NCBI GenBank assembly: GCA_905235355.1
Contig: CAJOLM010000043.1
Location: 1 to 8,982 of the forward strand
Direction: 5' to 3'
DNA length: 8,982 nucleotides
Source of the DNA: an uncultured Elusimicrobiales bacterium
GTDB lineage: Bacteria > Elusimicrobiota > Elusimicrobia > Elusimicrobiales > Elusimicrobiaceae
Shown here one piece after another: positions 6,150-8,982 of this stretch (position 1 is its first letter; each line of letters begins with the position of its first letter). The notes below the pieces were generated by a model. That model searched no databases, was not told the DNA's origin, and saw nothing but the letters and a program-made list of their open reading frames with translations. A program made the position numbers and the translations under genes.

Positions 6150-7883
6150 ATGGAAAACACAGCACAAAAATTTGTAACCATTGAAGGAAAAAAAGTAGCC
6201 ATTGAAGGAGAAAGAAATCTGTTAGAGCTGGTGCGCAAAGCCGGTTTTAACATTACCACTTTTTGCTACCAGCCGGAGCTGGCTGTATTTGGCGCGTGCC
6301 GTATGTGCCTGGTGGAGCTGGAAGGCAAAGGCGTGGTCACCTCTTGTACCGTACCGCCCAAAGACGGTATGGTAATTCATGTAAATACCGACGAAGTACG
6401 CAAGCTGCGCCGCATTAATTTGGAGCTGCTGCTAGCCTCTGGCAATCACGATTGCACCCTTTGTGAAAAATCCGGCAATTGCAAATTGCAAAGAATGGCT
6501 AAAGATATGGGCGTGACAAGTGTCCGCTTTAAATCCAAAAATGTCAAAACGCAACGCGATTGCACTTCCTCTGCTTTGGTGCGCGACCCGAGCAAATGTA
6601 TTTTGTGCGGCAACTGCGTGCGCGTGTGTAATGAAATCCAGAGTATCGGTGCGATTGATTTTGCCTGCCGCGGATACAAAGCCAAAATCGCCACTGCTTT
6701 TGATAAGAGCATGTGCGAAAGCAAAGAGTGCGTCTCTTGCGGTCAGTGCGCGCGCGTCTGCCCGACGGGTGCTTTGACACCGAACTCCGCTGAAGTGGAA
6801 GATGTGTATAAAGCCATTAATCACCCGACCAAAAAAGTCGCCGTGCATATTGCTCCGGCGGTGCGTGTGGGGCTGGGCGAAATTTTTGGCATCCCGGCGG
6901 GCGTATCGGTGGACGGCAAAATTGCCGCGGCCTTGCGTATGCTGGGTTTTGACTATGTGTATGATACGTCTTTTGCAGCAGATTTGACGATTGTGGAAGA
7001 AGCGTCTGAATTTATCCGCCGATTTACGGAAAAAGACCACTTGCCGCAACTGACCAGCTGCTGCCCGGCCTGGGTCAGCTATGTGGAAAAATTTGTGCCG
7101 GAATTTATCCCGAACTTGTCCTCTGCGCGCTCGCCTATGCAAATGATGGGCCCGGTGCTGAAAGCGGACTTTGTGGAACGCGGCGGCAAACGCGAAGATT
7201 TAGTCGTGGTCGCTGTGATGCCGTGCTCGGCTAAGAAAATGGAAGCCAAGCTGGATAAATTCTATGTAGATGACAACCCGGATACAGATCATGTGGTCAC
7301 CACCGTTGCGCTGGCGCGCATGATTAAAGATGCGGGTATTGATTTTGCCAATCTGGCCGACGAAGAATTTGACCACCCGTTTGGTACCAAAACCGGCGGC
7401 GGCGTCATTTTCGGTGCGTCGGGCGGCGTGATGGAAGCGGCGTTGCGTTATGCAGCAGCCGAGCTGGACCCCAAACGTGAAGGCAATGTGATTTTTGAAA
7501 GTTTGCGCGAAACGAAAGAGTTTAGAGAAGCCGAACTGAAAGTAGGCGATATCAAGGTGCGCGTGGCGGTAACCAGCGGACTGAAAAACGCGCGCAAATT
7601 GTTAGAGGACGTCAAAGCCGGCAAAGCGCATTATGACTTTATTGAAGTCATGAGCTGCCAAGGCGGTTGTGTGGCGGGCGCGGGTCAGCCGCAGTACGAA
7701 GGTTGGAAAATCCGCAAGCAGCGCGCCAAAGGGTTGTATGCTGACGACGCTAAACTGGCCTACAAATCCCAAGACAACAAAGACGTCATGGCCTTGTATG
7801 GCCGCGTGTTAGACAAGATTGGGGGGCCGAAAGCGCACCAACTCTTGCACACGCATTACAAATCACAGAAAGAAGCAAAATAA
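6150..7883 (+). CDS. hydA: [FeFe]-hydrogenase catalytic subunit HydA
   Basis: A 577-residue product, the size and layout of CpI/HndD-type (M3) enzymes. In order: a plant-type [2Fe-2S] domain (C39, C50, C53, C66); a His/Cys [4Fe-4S] site around H100, C102, C105, C111; a two-cluster ferredoxin (C150, C153, C156, C160 and C194, C197, C200, C204); then the H-cluster domain. The three signatures are L1 TSCCPAW (302-308, with the proton-relay Cys C304 and ligand C305), L2 MPCSAKKME (357-365) and L3 EVMSCQGGCVAGAGQP (499-514, ligands C503 and C507). The small-subunit-like tail (about 515-570) is present. It makes or oxidises H2 in the cytoplasm. With HydB and HydC it matches group A3 enzymes, several of which bifurcate electrons between NADH and ferredoxin. 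The start has AGGAG (6138-6142), overlapping the hydB stop, seven bases upstream. It lacks the extra C-terminal [2Fe-2S] domain of Thermotoga HydA. The hydEFG maturases are not in this window. Confidence 0.96.
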   Translation: MENTAQKFVTIEGKKVAIEGERNLLELVRKAGFNITTFCYQPELAVFGACRMCLVELEGKGVVTSCTVPPKDGMVIHVNTDEVRKLRRINLELLLASGNHDCTLCEKSGNCKLQRMAKDMGVTSVRFKSKNVKTQRDCTSSALVRDPSKCILCGNCVRVCNEIQSIGAIDFACRGYKAKIATAFDKSMCESKECVSCGQCARVCPTGALTPNSAEVEDVYKAINHPTKKVAVHIAPAVRVGLGEIFGIPAGVSVDGKIAAALRMLGFDYVYDTSFAADLTIVEEASEFIRRFTEKDHLPQLTSCCPAWVSYVEKFVPEFIPNLSSARSPMQMMGPVLKADFVERGGKREDLVVVAVMPCSAKKMEAKLDKFYVDDNPDTDHVVTTVALARMIKDAGIDFANLADEEFDHPFGTKTGGGVIFGASGGVMEAALRYAAAELDPKREGNVIFESLRETKEFREAELKVGDIKVRVAVTSGLKNARKLLEDVKAGKAHYDFIEVMSCQGGCVAGAGQPQYEGWKIRKQRAKGLYADDAKLAYKSQDNKDVMALYGRVLDKIGGPKAHQLLHTHYKSQKEAK

Positions 7884-7893
7884 GTTAACTAAA

Positions 7894-7930
7894 TCAAAAA
7901 CACCACCCGGCAAACGGATGGTGTTTTTGA
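7894..7930 (+). terminator. Terminator of the hydCBA operon
   Basis: TCAAAAACACCA (7894-7905) and TGGTGTTTTTGA (7919-7930) are perfect 12-bp complements around a 13-base loop, with T5 in the 3' arm. It starts 10 bases after the hydA stop. Confidence 0.85.
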
Positions 7931-7992
7931 GTACCTTATAGGACACCCTAGGCGGGAGCTCGGGGAGTTTCACATTGATATATAAAAATAAG

Positions 7993-8116
7993 TGTCATTC
8001 TCAAGGTTGTAGTTGAGAATCTTCCGCTGATTGTGGTGTATTAAATAAGGAAAAATCTTATTTATAAATAGCCAAATAAGCGGGAGATCCCCCGACAGAA
8101 ACACTCGGGGATGACA
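7993..8116. repeat. TGTCAT repeat, copy B
   Basis: A 124-bp relative of the element at 1380-1507 in the same orientation. It starts TGTCATTCTCAA, shares AATCTTCCGCTGATT and AGATCCCCCGACA, and ends CTCGGGGATGACA. The left hairpin is ATTCTCAA/TTGAGAAT (7997-8004 with 8013-8020), with two paired changes relative to copy A. The centre is AT-rich and diverged. Confidence 0.75.
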
Positions 8117-8151
8117 TATGTTTTATAACGGCAGGTAGCCCCACTGTGCTT

Positions 8152-8200
8152 TCCCCTCGCCCGGTGAGGGAGAGGGTGCCCATAGGGGGCAGGTGAGAGG
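8152..8200. repeat. GC-rich hairpin repeat
   Basis: A CCCTCGCCC...GGGAGAGGG hairpin (one mismatch) followed by a G-rich tail ending GGCAGGTGAGAGG. This resembles the CCCTC/GAGGG-type intergenic palindromes scattered in many bacterial genomes. It occurs only once here, so its repeat status is inferred. Confidence 0.35.
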
Positions 8201-8223
8201 CTTCCCAAAAAAGATACAAATGT

Positions 8224-8335
8224 TGTCATTCCCGAATGTCTTTGTCGGGAATCTCAACCGCTTTGCTGTTTTATAAGGCTGAGATCCCCGATTGCAGCCT
8301 TCGGGGATGGCGGAGTGAGAGTTTCGGAGATGACA
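8224..8335. repeat. TGTCAT repeat, copy C
   Basis: About 112 bp in the same orientation as copies A and B. The left end, TGTCATTCCCGA, with hairpin partner TCGGGAAT, is intact. AGATCCCCGA and TTCGGGGATG form the right hairpin. After that the copy is altered (GGCGGAGTGAGAGTTTCGG) and closes with AGATGACA, so the right end is degenerate or extended. Confidence 0.65.
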
Positions 8336-8381
8336 TATATTTTATCACAATCGGAAACGCAAGCGATAGGAACTGTTGCAG

Positions 8382-8409
8382 CTAGATATCTAGCGGACTA
8401 GTAATCTAG
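8382..8409. repeat. Four CTAG tetramers at exact 8-bp spacing
   Basis: CTAG starts at 8382, 8390, 8398 and 8406, separated by ATAT, CGGA and TAAT. The first two form the perfect 14-bp palindrome GCTAGATATCTAGC (8381-8394). GCGGAC (8393-8398) and GTCCGC (8416-8421) form a further inverted repeat. Function unknown. Confidence 0.6.
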
Positions 8410-8426
8410 GCCAGGGTCCGCATATG

Positions 8427-8450
8427 AAAAACCCTCGGCTTCACCGAGGG
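8427..8450 (-). terminator. Terminator of the third pilin gene
   Basis: CCCTCGG (8432-8438) pairs with CCGAGGG (8444-8450) around a 5-base loop. Five A at 8427-8431 become the U-tract on the minus strand, 16 bases after the stop at 8466. Confidence 0.8.
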
Positions 8451-8465
8451 ATGCATAGTATTTTA

Positions 8466-8982
8466 TTAATTGGAATAAATCCAACGGAGATAAGTATTCG
8501 CTTGCTCGGAGGGGGTAATCAATCCTGTTTCTGATTTGCATAGCCGGTTAGGAATAGAGTTGGTATCTGTACTATAAACAAGGCAACCGATTTTACCCGG
8601 CTTGCCGGAGTGTTGCAACCATATTTCATAACTGGTTTGTGTGTTGTTAATATATGTACGGCACGTGGCACGAAAGTTGGTCATTAAATGGCATTGTATG
8701 TTGTTAGGAGAGGAAGATATAATCGTTGTATATGTAGTAGAATTGTCTTGTGTGTCAAAGCCAAGTTCGTCAAAAGTAGCGGCATATTGTCCGTTTGCCA
8801 TATAAAAAACTTCTTGGGCGTCCGCAATGGCGCGGGTCAAAGGCTTTAATTGGGTATAGCGTGCTTTTCCGACGGCTATTTGGTATTGCGGCAGAGCAAT
8901 CGCGACTAATATACCGATAATCAGCACGACGACTAATAATTCAATAAGCGTAAATGCTCTCACGCTGTCATTAAATAAAGGA
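8466..8982 (-). CDS. Type IV pilin-like protein (5' end probably off window)
   Basis: Contains A followed by FTLIELLVVVLIIGIL and VAIALPQYQIAV, the prepilin peptidase site and N-terminal helix. FYMANGQYAATFDELGF follows, and then a variable domain with four Cys and a CKSETG motif. The mature part is about 162 residues. The only start inside the window is GTG at 8963, which would give the three-residue leader MRA with no Shine-Dalgarno. Every other gene here except the leaderless candidate has AGGAG. The frame stays open to the right edge (PLFNDSVRA before FTLIE), so the true start is probably beyond 8982. The nearby ATG at 8971 is out of frame and meets TGA at once. Role as for the other pilins. 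Its DNA over the helix is close to that of the gene at 837-1535, while the tails differ. Confidence 0.88.
   Translation of the reverse strand, partial: PLFNDSVRAFTLIELLVVVLIIGILVAIALPQYQIAVGKARYTQLKPLTRAIADAQEVFYMANGQYAATFDELGFDTQDNSTTYTTIISSSPNNIQCHLMTNFRATCRTYINNTQTSYEIWLQHSGKPGKIGCLVYSTDTNSIPNRLCKSETGLITPSEQANTYLRWIYSN

Larger units (their letters stand above)
7931..8465. other. Gene-free tract rich in repeats
   Basis: No reading frame with coding character or a ribosome binding site is seen on either strand. The stretch holds two copies of the TGTCAT repeat, a GC-rich repeat between them, the CTAG array and the terminator of the minus-strand pilin gene. The segment 7931-7992 between the hyd terminator and the first repeat shows nothing further. 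Confidence 0.7.

Noticed and set aside
6432..7142. 236-codon minus-strand open frame inside hydA
   Set aside because: It is antisense to a gene with complete hydrogenase motifs, is rich in Arg/His/Ala as reverse frames are, and has no ribosome binding site.
7993..8335. The repeats as a CRISPR array
   Set aside because: The copies are about 112-128 bp with internal hairpins and inverted ends, not short direct repeats with regular unique spacers.

Overview
The window looks like chromosome from a strictly anaerobic, fermentative bacterium, most likely of the phylum Elusimicrobiota. That assignment is an inference from two things seen together. There are three type IV pilin-like genes with an almost invariant AFTLIELLVVVLIIGIL start and divergent cysteine-containing tails. 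There is also a three-gene, NADH-linked [FeFe]-hydrogenase operon. Ribosome binding sites are of the AGGAG(A/G) type and the standard code with TGG for Trp is used.

Layout. 2-478 (+): 3' part of a pilin gene, with its own terminator (512-548). 593-775 (+): remnant of a gene with two in-frame TGA codons, followed by a bidirectional terminator (789-823). 837-1535 (-): second pilin gene, whose prepilin leader is enlarged by an inserted 128-bp repeat. 1568-1797 (-): promoter and long structured leader of that gene, with four segments that can pair 1:2, 2:3 or 3:4, as in a transcription attenuator or riboswitch. 1873-2481 (-): exported Lys/Ala-rich protein of unknown function. 2590-3639 (+): DUF1646-like polytopic membrane protein, probably leaderless. 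3787-7883 (+): hydC-hydB-hydA, closed by a strong terminator (7894-7930). 7931-8465: gene-free tract with two more copies of the 128-bp repeat family, a GC-rich repeat and four CTAG tetramers at exact 8-bp spacing. 8466-8982 (-): third pilin gene, open to the window edge.

How the parts work together. HydC (NuoE-like), HydB (NuoF-like with extra Fe-S domains) and HydA (catalytic, H-cluster) form one cytoplasmic enzyme. By family precedent it couples NADH and reduced ferredoxin to H2, the electron sink of a sugar fermenter. The pilin genes are separate units with their own terminators and probably feed a type IV pilus or pseudopilus-like machine. Nothing in the sequence links pili and hydrogenase functionally.

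The most interesting signal is the attenuator-like leader upstream of the pilin gene at 837-1535, together with the repeat that has become part of that gene's coding sequence.
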